Assembly: GCA_946965045.2 (NCBI GenBank)
Contig: OX337235.1
Coordinates: forward strand, 3,605,928 to 3,669,927
DNA from: Epithemia pelagica
Lineage: Eukaryota; Bacillariophyta; Bacillariophyceae; Surirellales; Surirellaceae
Reading direction: 5' to 3'
Length of the DNA: 64,000 bases
Each line of letters begins with the position of its first letter. The stretch's first letter is position 1. Shown here in pieces: positions 30,805-44,000 of this stretch. The notes beneath the pieces were generated by a model. It was not told where the DNA came from, did no database searches, and worked only from the letters and a program-made list of their open reading frames with translations. The translations under genes and the position numbers were made by a program.

Positions 30805-32087
30805 TCATAAGGGTTTCGCATTCCGGCATTTCCTCCGAGGAACACAAACACAAGGACATAGACAATCATGGCATGAAACGCAGCCATGAAACGCAGCCAT
30901 GATGGTGAACAAAGTCTTCCATTGAACATGGCGCATATTGGTGATTGATACGTCAGAAGGTGTAGAGCAGGGTCTGGTATTGCGGATGGTCATTTCTTCT
31001 ATAAGATGATACCAACCGTTCGGTTGTTGCTCACAGAGTCGACGAAAACACCATGTATTCTTGTCCAGTAGTGGCAATGTCGCACAGGTAGGATTCCGAA
31101 GTCCACCAATCACGGCAATTTGATTCGCAAGAGTCACTATACTGCAGTCTCTGCGAGGGGATGCGAATGGTGGGAGATTCCAAACACGGTTTCGGTGCGT
31201 ATCCAAGACTTCCACGGTTGGATTGTCTTCTCCTCCCGCCACAACGAGACAGGATCCCACGGCAACTGCTCCACAATCATCTCGTGCGTCAGAAAGCACC
31301 AAGTTAGAATGAGTGGTCCAAGTGGACGAGAAGGAAATGACTGTAGATGTAGTCTCCTTCTTTGCTCATCATTGTCACAATGATTAGCATAGTCCAAATA
31401 CTCCACCCTAGTGGAGCATCCAGCAACTAAGATGCGGTGACCAATGACGGCACTGGCAAAATTTATTCGTGGAAAATTCATGGATGGTCCCGCTGTGACA
31501 ATATGGCTGTTGGTATCAATAATATCAACCGACGAAAACACTGATACTTCCTGCACGCTCCATCCACCCACTACCACAATGTATCGATTGTGAACCGCAA
31601 CAGCAGCACATGCAATTCGACCTGTCGATAACGGACTATTCAGTGTCACCCAATGGATCTTCTGCTGTGAACTGTTTAATGTCGAAGCTGATTGTAACAA
31701 ACCACTAGCATCAATCCGCTCAATACAATTCCAATTTGAAGGCCCATTGCCTCCTCCCATTACATAAACTCCACCATTGCACACAACAGCGGCAGGCCCA
31801 CGGCGTCTCTTGTTCAGGGGTGGTCCTTCTCGCCACTGTTGGTTGGATTCTGCCAAGTTCAAGACAAGAACAGAATTGGTACTTCTCCAATCTTTGTTCA
31901 CTCCTCCCACAACGACGACCGTTTGTGCGTTGTCCTTGTTGTCATTGCCGTCCTGATCGGGATGATTCAGTACGACCGAAGCATGATTGAAACGCCATCC
32001 GCCCTCAAGAGGAGGCAAGTCGGTTTCATTCCATTTCTCGTCCAAAAGGACAAGCCCCGACTGCCATGCTTGTTCTTGCAGTGTCAT
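30805..32087 (-). pseudogene. kelch-repeat gene 2, frameshifted
   Basis: The reading frame starts at 32087 (MTLQEQAWQSG) and follows the family to about 31365, where NDEQRRRLHLQSF replaces the expected ERNDDTLSTVISF. Counting bases against relatives shows one base missing in this stretch. The rest of the protein (VLSDARDDCGAVAVGSC... to CFRRLCEQQPNGWYH) continues in the next frame and stops at 30805, with a C-terminus unlike the others. Blades 1-3 and 5-6 remain readable. It is probably inactive, unless the deletion is a sequencing error. Confidence 0.75.
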
Positions 32088-32171
32088 GGTCGCGGTGTAT
32101 CCACAGGGGAGAGGGTTGCCGTTGCCGTGCGTTGTGGTTGGAGGGCGGAGCGCGGGTCGCAGATGATGCAC

Positions 32172-32553
32172 TACGTCGGGTCGCAGATATACTACATGAC
32201 AACTCCCCCCCCCCAGTCATCGCCATCTCAAATCACAAAGTTTGACACTGTCGATTGTCGTGTATTACCTTTCGTCAGTATAGTCGTCCCCATGATTGAT
32301 CTCGTAGTACAAACCATCTTGTAAAAGAACAGAAGGACCAAGACGAACCACATACTTGGAGCGAAAAAGTCGCTCACAAACCAGTGCCTCGTCGCAGGAT
32401 TTCGCACCACCACGTGGATTGGAGGGATGTGTAAAGGACTCTCGAGCACACACATGCGTCGTTTATTGGTCGTCGAACAGCAAGCATGAACTCCAATGTG
32501 GTGAGTAATGTGCGGCAAAGGGACCATTGCCATAGTAAGAGTGTACAGCTCCC
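32172..32553. other. unassigned sequence
   Basis: No gene is supported. It includes a C-run (32208-32216) and the left border of the block shared with 39800-40774. Confidence 0.4.
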
Positions 32554-33478
32554 TCACCAGACAACCATATGACCACCACAAAGACAGTCAATGACAATAC
32601 GAACAGCACGAATCGAAATGAAATGAACGAGGCATCCCAACATCATTGTCCTTCGGAGGCGTTTCCCACATGTTGCATGCCATTTCACTATATACTTGGA
32701 TACAATTGAGAGTTTCTGTGGTGTGTCAGCATTCCACGACCAAAAATGATCTCGAGAGACAAGATGCACCATCAGCAGGATTCGGAAACTTGCTGCAGCG
32801 ACCATGGCGACAGCACCCAAATGAAGAGAAACTCGACTATAGGAAGGCTGCTCCACCTTCATGATTATATCACGACCAAACGATCCACACTGACGAGAAC
32901 CAAGACGATCGCCACCATGCTCCCAATAATGGCACTCCTGGACACCCGCACCAAACAGGAAACGACTCATACGACCAAAGAATGCACCAAGACCCGACAA
33001 GGACCAATTCGAATGGGCAATAGGGTGCTGGTGGCAAAGGTCACCAATTCCAAAGAATCTGGTCTGTCCGAAACAATATTCTTCGTCCAATGATGCGGCT
33101 TTGTTCCAAAAACAAGAATCTGACGACCAGACGAAAGATTGTTTTTTATAGGATGCTGCAAATGATGCACCACCGATTCGGTGGCTCTTCTTGTCCTTGT
33201 TGCAACATCAGTCGGTACCTGCGGTTGATAGAAAGCAACAGCATGAGTAGGTGAAGGAGACCATTCGAGCGTGCTCTACGAAACAACATGCTGGAAGAGA
33301 CAAAGGGCTGTCGTAGCGATGGCACAAAGACTCTATCCATGAGACCAACAATGTCCATTAAAAAGGTGAGATAATATAGCTGGCACCTGGTATTTTGACC
33401 AGGAGATTGGATGACCAGAGCAATTAGTCGCCGAAACAGACTGGATGGACAAGGCAACCAATTTATAGGGGGACGCAT
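32554..33478 (-). pseudogene. relic of an unidentified gene, copy A
   Basis: Two open frames (33478-33146 and 33090-32554) are parts of one former gene. Near 33148 a TAA and an extra A replace the ILYKQSFVW codons still readable in copy B (40197-40700). The shared text is SMLFRRARS, LLLLSINRR, WWCIICNILYKQSFVWSSDSC, YCFGQTRFFGIGDLC and GRMSRFL, then a hydrophobic VIVSMVVIVVVLVSV that is out of frame here. It may have been a membrane protein. No family is recognised. Confidence 0.5.
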
Positions 33479-34020
33479 TTCTTGGATGAAATCGACACCA
33501 CCCGTTTGCGGCGTGAGATTGAATTGCTGTTCCTTTTCAAACTGTCAGTGCCCCCCGATCGATTGAGTCCACCCCAAACTAGCAACCTGAGTAAATAGAT
33601 ACAGTGTATCGGTGGGGAATGCCACCAGCTTTTACTGAAAGGGTTTGGAGGACATGCCTCTCGATCGATTGAGTCGGCAACAAACAATCAACCGGAGTAT
33701 AGAGATACAGTGTATGCTGATAACGTACTCCATGCCGGTAGTGAATACATCGGCTTTCGTCCTGTAACGAACCCCGTCACTGGTCAATATTCCTTGGACC
33801 ACAAACAAGTCCTCCGGTAACGCGTGTTGCAACATTTTATTCTACTTTGATATTAGAAACTATTTGGATTCACTGGATCTCTTCATAGGTTCACAATTTC
33901 ACGACGAAACCAACGCAAGTGTTCCAGGGCAAATGTGTAGCCCACTTTATTAACTATGATCCTTCTTCTCGTTCTTGTCACCATGGTGGGTATTGGCTGT
34001 CGCACTTTCAGAGGCTAAAG
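33479..34020. repeat. shared block between relic gene and kelch gene 3
   Basis: Matches 47071-47755. It contains two copies of a CGATCGATTGAGTC motif and, on the minus strand, a fragment reading GILTSDGVRYRTKADVFTTG that resembles the end of a protein-kinase activation segment (KADVFSFG type). No intact gene. The sequence from about 33925 (GGGCAAATGTGTAGCCCACT) recurs at 35180 and 47667 as a kelch 3' flank. Confidence 0.6.
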
Positions 34021-35160
34021 TCAAAGTGGGGTTACTCGATCCTTCCCGGATCCTTCCCAAAAATGATACCATCCGTTTGGTGCTTGATCACAAAGTTTAC
34101 GGAAACACCATGCATTCTTGTCCATAATTTTCAATGTCGCACAGGAAGGATTGTCCCATCCACCAATCACGGCAACTTGATTGGCAACAGTCACCATGTT
34201 GTCGGGTCTGCGGCGATCTCGGAACTGTGGGAGATTCCACACGCGGTCGCGGCGCGTATCCAAGACTTCCACGGTTTGACTGTGTCCTCCTGTCATAACC
34301 AGACAGGATCCCACAGCGACAGCTGCACATATATTTCGTGGCTCAGAAAGCATCAAACTAGAATGAGTCGTCCAAGCGGACGAGAAGGAAATGACTGTAG
34401 ACAAGGTGTCATCGTTTCTCTCATTGTCACAAGGCTTTGTAAAGTCCAAATACTCCACCAAAGTATTTGTTGTGCAGCCTCCAACGACAAAGATACGGTG
34501 ACCAACGACCGCACTGCCAAAATATGATCGAGGAACATTCAGGGATGGTCCCGCAATGACAGTGTGATTGCTGGTATCAATAATCTCAACCGACGATAAG
34601 TCCTGCCCCATGGCCTTTCCACCCATCACAACAATATATCGGTTGTGCACCGCAACAGCACAACATCCAGATCGTCTTCTTGCTAATCGACAGTTCAATG
34701 TCTTCCAATGACTCGTTTCTGAACTTCTTGATATAAAAGATGATTGTAGCAAATCATCGATGTCAATCCGTTCGATCGAATCCAAACTTGAACGACGATT
34801 GTGTCCTCCCATCACGTAGATGCCTCCATTGCACACAACAGCGGCATGTCCATGGCGACTCGTATTCATTGGTGGCCCTTCTCTCCACTGCTTGTTTAGG
34901 TCCGCTAAATTGAATAGAAGAACGGAATTGGTACTTCTCCAACCTACGTCGTACCCTCCCATCACTACGACCGTTTGTCCCTTGTGGTTATCGTTATCGT
35001 TATTGTCGTCCTTATCGGCATGATTCAGTATGACCGATGCATGATCGCAACGCCACCCACCCTTAAGAGGAGGCCAGTCGGTTTCATTCCATTTGGCTGT
35101 CTCGTCCAAGAGAACAAGGCCCGATTGCCATGCTTGTTTTTGCAGTGATGTCATGCTCAT
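34021..35160 (-). CDS. kelch-repeat protein 3
   Basis: 379 aa, starting MSMTSLQKQAWQSG. Blades show VVVMGGYD, YVMGGHNR, IVVMGGKA, FVVGGCTT, LVMTGGHS and VAVIGGWD. It ends FWEGSGKDRVTPL like protein 5. The only family 5' sequence left is the last 18 bp or so before the ATG (GTGAATAGTCGCC); beyond that comes a copy of a kelch 3' flank, so the conserved promoter block is missing. Kelch gene 4 lies 125 bp upstream on the same strand. It may be silent, read through from gene 4, or driven by the 125-bp gap. Confidence 0.85.
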   Translation of the reverse strand: MSMTSLQKQAWQSGLVLLDETAKWNETDWPPLKGGWRCDHASVILNHADKDDNNDNDNHKGQTVVVMGGYDVGWRSTNSVLLFNLADLNKQWREGPPMNTSRHGHAAVVCNGGIYVMGGHNRRSSLDSIERIDIDDLLQSSFISRSSETSHWKTLNCRLARRRSGCCAVAVHNRYIVVMGGKAMGQDLSSVEIIDTSNHTVIAGPSLNVPRSYFGSAVVGHRIFVVGGCTTNTLVEYLDFTKPCDNERNDDTLSTVISFSSAWTTHSSLMLSEPRNICAAVAVGSCLVMTGGHSQTVEVLDTRRDRVWNLPQFRDRRRPDNMVTVANQVAVIGGWDNPSCATLKIMDKNAWCFRKLCDQAPNGWYHFWEGSGKDRVTPL

Positions 35161-35285
35161 GGCGACTATTCACTTTTCCAGGGCAAATGTGTAGCCCACT
35201 TTATTAACTATGATCCTTCTTCTCGTTCTTGTCACCATGGTGGGTATTGACTGTCGCACTTTCAGAGGCTAAAGTCAAAGTGGGG

Positions 35286-36398
35286 TTACTCGATCCTTCC
35301 CGGATCCTTCCCGAAATGATACCATCCGTTTGGTGCTTGATCACAAAGTTTACGGAAACACCATGCATTCTTGTCCATAATTTTCAATGTCGCACAGGAA
35401 GGATTGCTCCATCCACCAATCACGGCAACTTGATTGGCAACCGTCACCATACTAAAGTCATCCTGATTCCTTCCAATGGAGGGGAGATTCCACACGCAGT
35501 TGCGGTGCGTATCCATGACTTGCACGGTTGGATTGTCTCGTCCTCCCGCCACAACGAGACAAGATCCCACGGCTACCATTGCACAATGATAGTGTGGGAC
35601 AGAAAGCGCCAAACTAGAATGAGTCGTCCAAGCGGCCGAGAAGGAAATGACTGTAGACAATGTGTCGGCGTTTCTCTCCTCTTTGTCACAAGCCTTTGTA
35701 AAGTCCAAATACTCCACCGAAGTATTTGTTCTGCAGCCTCCAATGACAAAGATACGGTGACCAATGACCGCACTGCCAAAATATGATCGAGGAACATTCA
35801 TGGATGGTCCCACAATGACAGTGTGATTGCTGGTATCAATAACATCCACCGACGATACGTCCTGCCCCATGGCCCATCCACCCATCACAACAATATATCG
35901 GTTGTGCACCGCAACAGCACAGCATCCACATCGTGTGATTGATAAGCGACAACTCAATGGTGTCCACTGACTCTTTTTTGAATTGCTGGTTGTCAAAGAA
36001 GATTGTAGCAAGTCATTGACGTCAATCCGTTCTATGCAATCCAAAGTTCGTCCATTGTATCCTCCCATGACGTAGACCCCTCCATTGCACACAACAGCGG
36101 CATGTTCCTTACGGCTCTTGTTCATGGGCGGTCCTTCTCGCCACTGCTTGTCTGCTTGTACTAAATTCAATACAAGAACGGAATTGGTAGTATTAAAATT
36201 GTTGTCATCTCCTCCCATCACGACGACGGTTTGTCCCCTGCTGTTGTCCTGCTCAGCATGATTCAGTACGACCGATGCAGGAAACTCACGCCATCCACCC
36301 TTGAGAGGAGGCCAGTCGGTTTCATTCCATTCTCCAGTCTCGTCCAAGAGAACAAGGCCCGACTTCCATGCTTGTTCTTGCAGTGATGTTATGCTCAT
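35286..36398 (-). CDS. kelch-repeat protein 4
   Basis: 370 aa, starting MSITSLQEQAWKSG. It is nearly identical to protein 5 (47756-48880), with six kelch-type strands (VVVMGGDD, YVMGGYNG, IVVMGGWA, FVIGGCRT, LVVAGGRD, VAVIGGWS). One A is missing from an A-run near 35315, so the last residues read FGKDPGRIE instead of FREGSGKDRVTPL. The full family 5' flank is present (36399-36780). It would act as a protein-binding propeller; partner unknown. Confidence 0.88.
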   Translation of the reverse strand: MSITSLQEQAWKSGLVLLDETGEWNETDWPPLKGGWREFPASVVLNHAEQDNSRGQTVVVMGGDDNNFNTTNSVLVLNLVQADKQWREGPPMNKSRKEHAAVVCNGGVYVMGGYNGRTLDCIERIDVNDLLQSSLTTSNSKKSQWTPLSCRLSITRCGCCAVAVHNRYIVVMGGWAMGQDVSSVDVIDTSNHTVIVGPSMNVPRSYFGSAVIGHRIFVIGGCRTNTSVEYLDFTKACDKEERNADTLSTVISFSAAWTTHSSLALSVPHYHCAMVAVGSCLVVAGGRDNPTVQVMDTHRNCVWNLPSIGRNQDDFSMVTVANQVAVIGGWSNPSCATLKIMDKNAWCFRKLCDQAPNGWYHFGKDPGRIE

Positions 36399-36780
36399 GG
36401 CGACTATTCACTTTGTAAACATTCGTTTATGGCGGTGTTTTGTCTGTTTGCTGTTTTGCGAGATCGAAAGAGACAAGTGTCAGAGACTGATACACTGCGT
36501 GATTGAAGCCGACTGTTGTCCCAAACGACATGCTCGTACGAGACATACAAGGTACGATAGTTTTGGGGGACGTTTTCACGTTCTCGGGTCCCCCCTTTGC
36601 ATTTTTGTTGTGCGTACGAGTTGCATGTATTGAGGACGTTTTCACGTTCTCGGGTCCCCCCCCCTGTTTTTTTGTTGTGCGTAAAACCGGAAGGTCCCCA
36701 AAAATTGGTTGGGTGAGTCAATTGAAGGTGCCGACGGGCGCGCGCATAAGACCCTTTGGGAGCTTTCTCTCTTTGCTGTA
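36399..36780 (-). promoter_or_regulatory. conserved kelch 5' flank (gene 4)
   Basis: Read on the minus strand: CCCAAAGGGTCTTATGCGCG, GCCGTCGGCACC-like text, CACCCAACCAATTTTT, a G-run before ACCCGAGAACGT, TTTGGGACAACAGTCGG.TTCAATCA, and CATAAACGAATG about 25-35 nt before the ATG. A segment of about 75 bp with GACGTTTTCACGTTCTCGGG is doubled (36569 and 36629). The block recurs before genes 5, 7 and 8. Confidence 0.7.
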
Positions 36781-38339
<1,559 letters not shown>

Positions 38340-39480
38340 ATGGTCCGCGAGAGCTCATTCGGATTTCCCCGTGAGGGACCGAATTTGGTCGCGTTTCAGT
38401 CGTTGACTATTGCAAAAGGAATGACATATTATGTAGCACACAAGGTTATAATATTTTGTCAAGATTGTCAAAGAATCGTACTCATTACGGAACAAAACAC
38501 CTCTGTCGAGGACAGGGAAAGTCCTAGAATTGTCAACTAGCGTGCCTCCCAGTGCATAGTGGGAGGTGTTTTCGTTTTCTGCAGACTAACTCCAAACCTG
38601 ACTGTGTAGGTAGTTCGTCTCACATTTTTATACTACAGTAGGAATTTTTTGTACGACCGGGAAGTAGTTTCGTGCGAGTCGCGCGGTTTCCCTCTCGTGT
38701 GTGACACTTGTGTGACACTTGTGTGACACTTTGTGACATGGCTTCCAGGAATTTCTCACTACCTACACAGCTTGATAGGGAGTAAGTTTCACTACCTACA
38801 CAGCTTGATAGGGAGTAAGTTTACTACTTCCCTGTGTCTGGCCGTCCTCTCGCGTCGGGCGCGCCCGGCTTGAATGACTCGACGGGCAATTGTCTTGTCG
38901 GGCGTGCGCCCTCCTCGACCATTGCCCTCCTCGTCATTCTACCCTCCACGCCGGGCGGTCCCTCCTTGAAAGAACTCGACACCGGGAAGTATTAATACTA
39001 CTAACATGAAGGACTCTCGCATCCTTGGTCAGATCACTAGGAGTACGTGGAAATACAGACTGGCGAGTGATTTCGTAGCACACACTATGAGATACATCGA
39101 ACACTTCGCCAGGAGCCTCCGTTGTGACAATCTGCACATCTCAAAGGATCGACAGCGCCACTAACCTGCATATCTGTACTTTAATTTTATATCATTTTTC
39201 TACGAAGCGATTATTTCACACGGTCGGTCGATGGGTGTCTAGTGAAGTCGTTTTGAAACATCACTCGTTGCTCGTGTGCTTGGAGCTTTTTTGGATCCTT
39301 TCGATTTTTATGGATCGGTGATTGGGGCAACGCCATGGCTCAGCAAGCGCGAGTACGGTGTATCCCAAAAAGTGGCTTGCGCAGTTTCCCTGATTTCGTG
39401 CTCACGCCGTTTGCAGAGGGATGCAGGATTACTCAGTCACTTTTGGGTGAATTTCCGACTGTAGAATAAGAAGTATGAGT
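38340..39480. repeat. dispersed duplicated block, copy with insertion
   Basis: Matches 52530-53810 in the same orientation, and a shorter part matches 29640-29880. Compared with 52530-53810 it contains an extra 409 bp (38591-38999) and lacks the small gene found at 53059-53550. Landmarks are CAAAACACCTCT, GTCCTAGAATTGTCAACTAG and GGTCGGTCGATGGGTGTC. Confidence 0.8.
38591..38999. mobile_element. 409-bp non-autonomous insertion with 6-bp TSD
   Basis: Flanked by ACTAAC on both sides (38585-38590 and 39000-39005). The two paralogous blocks read GCAGACTATCATGAAGG (52779) and GTAGACTATATCATGAAGG (29755) without it, so it is an insertion. It carries a 33-bp tandem repeat (CACTACCTACACAGCTTGAT... 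at 38757-38822), the inverted match GTGTAGGTAG at 38605, a TGTGTGACACT array near 38699-38735, and ACCGGGAAGTA near each end. It has no coding frame. It could be a MITE or a solo LTR-like remnant. Confidence 0.7.
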
Positions 39481-40196
39481 AAGTATGACTGTTGGAGTGC
39501 GCTTTATATTCGCCGCCGTGCGCGCACAATCTTGCCTCTCGTCTTTATCAGCAAGTCAACAAACCTACTCCTACTTTAGCACAGAAGCCAATGACATTAA
39601 CATGATAGGGAAACTAATATCCCTTGGTGCAATGGATAGGCATGGTTCAAGATGACCAGTACCATAGAGTAAGAGTGACCACGGCAGCAATGGCCACGTC
39701 ACAGAATACCGGAAGCAGCACCAAGATGCAATGGCAACGACCAAGACAGTCTTACTATCGTTCCATGCATCCCCGATAAGTTGACTACTTCTCCGTCACC
39801 AGACAACCATGACCACTACAAAGACAGTCAGTGACAATACGAACAGCACGAATCGGAATGAAAGGAGCGAAACATCATCACTACCACCACGGATGCCATT
39901 TAACTATACTTGGATACGATTGAGAGTGTCTAGTGCGTGAACATTTCACGACAACAAAATAGCTCCAGAGACAAGATGCACCACCAACAGGATTCGGAAA
40001 CTGCTGTAGCAACCATGGTGACAAGCATCATGGCACACAAAGGAAGATAGACTCGACTTACAGTCAAGTAGTTCCACTTGCTGTTGTGTTTGTGGTTGTG
40101 GTTGGTTCACAATCGACGATAGTGGTTACGGCCGTCCCCCGAGCATCGTCATCGTCAACGTCGGACGCGGTGTAAGGAAGGAGTTTTCCACCTCCA
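39481..40196. other. intergenic region and left part of shared block
   Basis: No gene is supported. From about 39800 it matches 32560 onward (CAAAGACAGTCAGTGACAAT). Confidence 0.5.
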
Positions 40197-40700
40197 TTAA
40201 TATATCACAACCAAACGATCCACACTGACAAGAACCACGACGATCACCACCATGCTCACAATAACGAGACTCCTGGACACCCGTATCAAACACAGGAAAC
40301 GACTCATACGACCAGACAATGTACCAAGACCCGACAAGGACCAATTCGAATGGACAATAGGGTGCTGGGGGCAAAGGTCACCAATTCCAAAGAATCTGGT
40401 CTGCCCGAAACAATAATCTTCGTTCAATGATGCGGTTTTGGAACAACCCACTCATTTCCAACAACAAGAATCTGACGACCAGACGAAAGATTGTTTGTAT
40501 AGGATGTTGCAAATGATGCACCACCAAGTCGTTCCTAATTGTTGCAACAACGGCCGGCACCTGCGGTTGATAGAAAGCAACAGCAGGAGCAGGCGCAGGA
40601 GACCATACGAGCGTGCTCTTCGAAACAACATGCTGGAAGAGACAAAGGGATGTCGTAGCGATGGCACAAAGACTCTATCCATGAGACCAGCAATGTCCAT
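40197..40700 (-). pseudogene. relic of an unidentified gene, copy B
   Basis: Counterpart of 32554-33478. The frame runs from MDIAGLMDRVFVPSLRH through WWCIICNILYKQSFVWSSDSCCWK to an in-frame TGA (40454-40452) and continues in the same frame to YCFGQTRFFGIGDLC and a hydrophobic stretch VIVSMVVIVVVLVSVDR. The lesion differs from that of copy A, so both decayed independently. The upstream end is interrupted by the Copia element. Confidence 0.5.
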
Positions 40701-40768
40701 TAAAAAGGTGAGATAATATAGCTTGCACCTGGTATTTTGACCAGGAGATTGGATGACCAGAGCAATTA

Positions 40769-40774
40769 ATGGAC
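40769..40774. repeat. Copia target-site duplication, left
   Basis: ATGGAC, repeated at 47071-47076 directly after the other LTR. The unoccupied paralogous site at about 33444 reads CTGGATGGACAAGGCAACC. Confidence 0.9.
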
Positions 40775-40999
40775 TGTTGTTTTAACCGTGGTCACTGCCG
40801 ATCAAAAGGGCCAACTAGTTTCGTAAAAGGGGGATTGAGTAAATTAAAAGGGTATGGTCATGTTATGCTATGGGTGTGTATATGCTGACGCAGTAGGGGC
40901 GTCAGTTGGGAAGTGTCATATGGTGACGTGTGTCCATACGCACGTGGGGATCCCCCCCTGGTTCCGAGTGCACCGGGCGGCAATGGGGATCTTCCAACA
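40775..40999 (-). repeat. Copia 3' LTR
   Basis: 225 bp. In element orientation it starts TGTTGGAAGATCC and ends GGTTAAAACAACA, the usual TG...CA ends. Confidence 0.93.
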
Positions 41000-41033
41000 C
41001 TCCCTCTCACTTTTCAAATCGCACCCTTTGTGA

Positions 41034-44000
41034 CTACCATCCCAGGACTCGTAGGCGCAGACGTTGTAGTGTATCCTGTGGTAAGGGTTTGGTGAGGTAA
41101 TCAGCGAGTTGATCCTCCGTGGCAACTTTGTGAATTGTCACGCTACCATCCTCCACATGTGTTCTGAAGTGGTGGAGCTTCACGTTCAGGTGTTTCGTGC
41201 GGGGCCTGAATTTGTACACTTTGGCCATCTCCAGGGCTCCGCTATTGTCCTCGAATACCTTGCAGTGGACCTCTGCCTTTGTACTGTGGATGGTGATACC
41301 TTGCTGTTGCATTTCCTCCAGGAGGCGCATGATTGGGATTGCAGCACGGAGCGCGTAGGAAAGGCCTGTATACTCGCTCTCTGTTGAGCTCAGGGCTATC
41401 TCCGTCTGCAGTTGGGATTTCCATATGATGGGACATCGCATATATCGAATGATGTATCCATGGCGTGATCTTGCGGTGTCGCGATCAGTTGTTGCGTCCT
41501 CCCGCTTCCAATTGCCCGCGAAGTCTGCGTCCACCCACACTTCCAAACCAGCTTGTTTGTCTGGACGGAACGTCATGCCTTGATCCCTCGTTGCACGGAG
41601 GTACCTTCCTATCCATCTGACTGCATCACCGTGTGGTTTTCGTGGATTGGATGCGAACCTTGCGCATTGGTGGGTTGCGTAGGCAATGTCACTCCTTGAC
41701 CCTGCCTCAATGTAGTTCATCATGCCCACAATGGAGCGGTAATTGAAGCTGTTATCGAATGCGGGTTTTTCAAGATGGCGGTGCAGGATCTTGGTTGGGG
41801 CTGCCGGCGTGTCCTTTGTGACAGCGTCCTTCCCCAGGCGTAGTCCTTTCAACACTTTGTCAATTAGGTGTGGTTGGGAGAACGTGATCTCCCCATTGTC
41901 GTGTTTGTGGATATTGACCCCCAGAAAGTCCTTTATATCACCCTCGACTGTGATATTGAGCTTTGCAGCCCGTATATCGTTGATTGCTTTGTCGATCTCG
42001 GTTTTGTTAGGACCAACGATGATACTGTCATCGGTGTAGAGAACGTAGATTACGTTTCCCCTGTAGAAGACACATTCATCCACTGACGATTTGGTAAAAC
42101 CCACCTGCTCAACCAGTCTCTTGGAGAGATGTTGGTACCAAACCCGGCCGGCCTGTTTTTGGCCGTACAGGTTGGCGTGGAGCTTGAGCACGTAATCCCT
42201 TTTTGATTTTCCTTCATCTAGGTCATAACCCACAGGGAACTCCATGTAGACTTCTCGCTCTACTGGTGCCTGCGGGTACGCCAGGACGTAATCGATTTGT
42301 TGCGTGTGCCAGTTGAACGCAGAGACAAGTGCCAACACCAGTCGTATGGAGGCCCATGATGCTACTGGGGCGTAGGTTTGATCGTAATCGATCCCCTTTT
42401 CCATCTTCGACCCATCGAAGTTGAGTCGCGCTTTATGTGTCTTGATGTTGCGTGTGAGAATGTCCCTTTTTCTCCGCATCTGCCACACGGCCTTGAAGAT
42501 ACGCTGGCCTGTTGGGACGGAGTCTCGGCGTACGATGGACAAGTTTCCGTCCTCCATCTGCCTCTCCATTTCTTTTTGCATCCCTTTTATAAATTCCGCC
42601 TTGTCGGGCTCTTTCATGGCCTCGTGGTGATACATCGTATCGGGGTCGGAAACTGCCGCCTTGTATGCCATGAGGGGATTTCCCCAGTCTTCCATATCGT
42701 CTTGCGGCACGAGGGTTGTGAGGGCGAACAACTCCCCTGGGACGGTGGAATCGTCCTCGATCTCCGTGGACATCACCTCAATGAGGCGTTGCGTCGGTTT
42801 TCGTAGTCGTCCCGATCTCGTCCGCAGTTGGTTGGTTGTTGTTGTTTGTTGTGGGAGTTGCCGCTCCCTCTGGCCTTGTGCTCCCTCTGAATCCAATGGA
42901 GGCGTTCGATCCATGGTTGGTCCATGCTGTACTTGTTGTGGTGGCGTCCCACCTGATGGACTCGTGTTTGGATTTTGGATGGGTGCGTGGTCCGGCCATT
43001 CATTGTTTGGTTGGTGCCATTCGGTCAGTGGATTGCCATTGGGATTGTGCTGGGGGGCTCCCTCTTGCCCCTTGTGCCTCCTACGTCGTTTCTTCCCTTG
43101 GTCTGTGTTTGTCGATGACCTGTTTTGTTTGGCGTCTTGAAAGTACGTACTGGTTTGCCACGATGCTGACAATTGTTCTTGTTGCAAGGTGTGGAAACTG
43201 CTATCGAATCGTACATGGAACTGGGGGCTCACATGGCCCGTATGTCGATGCAGTACCAAAGCCACATTCCGGTTGTGGATCGGTGATTGGCCGAGGTATA
43301 TTCCCACTCGCGCTCGGTTTTCCCATTTGTTGTGGGGCTTGTTGTTCTGCAGCTTTTCGTCGAGTACGTACACTGGGCAACCGAACGGTTTCCAGTGTTT
43401 CTTATTTATGTTGATTGGTGTTTGGGCAAATAGTTGCAATGGGGATTGCTTGGAGTCGTGTTGCATGTTTGGACTTGCGTTTATGCAATCGTTGGCGTGC
43501 CTGACAGCGTACGGCCACAGGTTTGCCGTAATTGCTTGTGGCCACCTTTTGTTTGCGTGCAGGAGCATTGTTCTTGCCATTTCTTGCAGCTCGCGGATAC
43601 GTCGCTCAGCCTTCCCGTTGGAATGGTGTGCGCCCACTGCCGCAAACGTCAGGTCCTGTCCTTGCTCATGACACGCATTGACCCATCCATGGGCTTTGAA
43701 TATCCCATTGTCGGCATGGTACGCGCAAATGGTCACTCCCCTGTTTATTGCGTATCGCTCAAATGCCCTCTTCCCTTGCAATGTTTCCTCCACCGTTGCC
43801 GTTTTCTGCAGGAACACAAATCCCAAGGATGTGGCTTGGTCGACATACACGGTTGCGTATTTATACCGTTTCTTTGTCATGAAGCCGGTCATTTGTGCCA
43901 CCAGGCCTGGCGTTGGTGAGACCAGTTGGTCTACCGAGACTACCATGCCTGGTTTCTCCGGTGCAGTTTTGTTCATCCATTCCTTTGACGACTTGGACCT

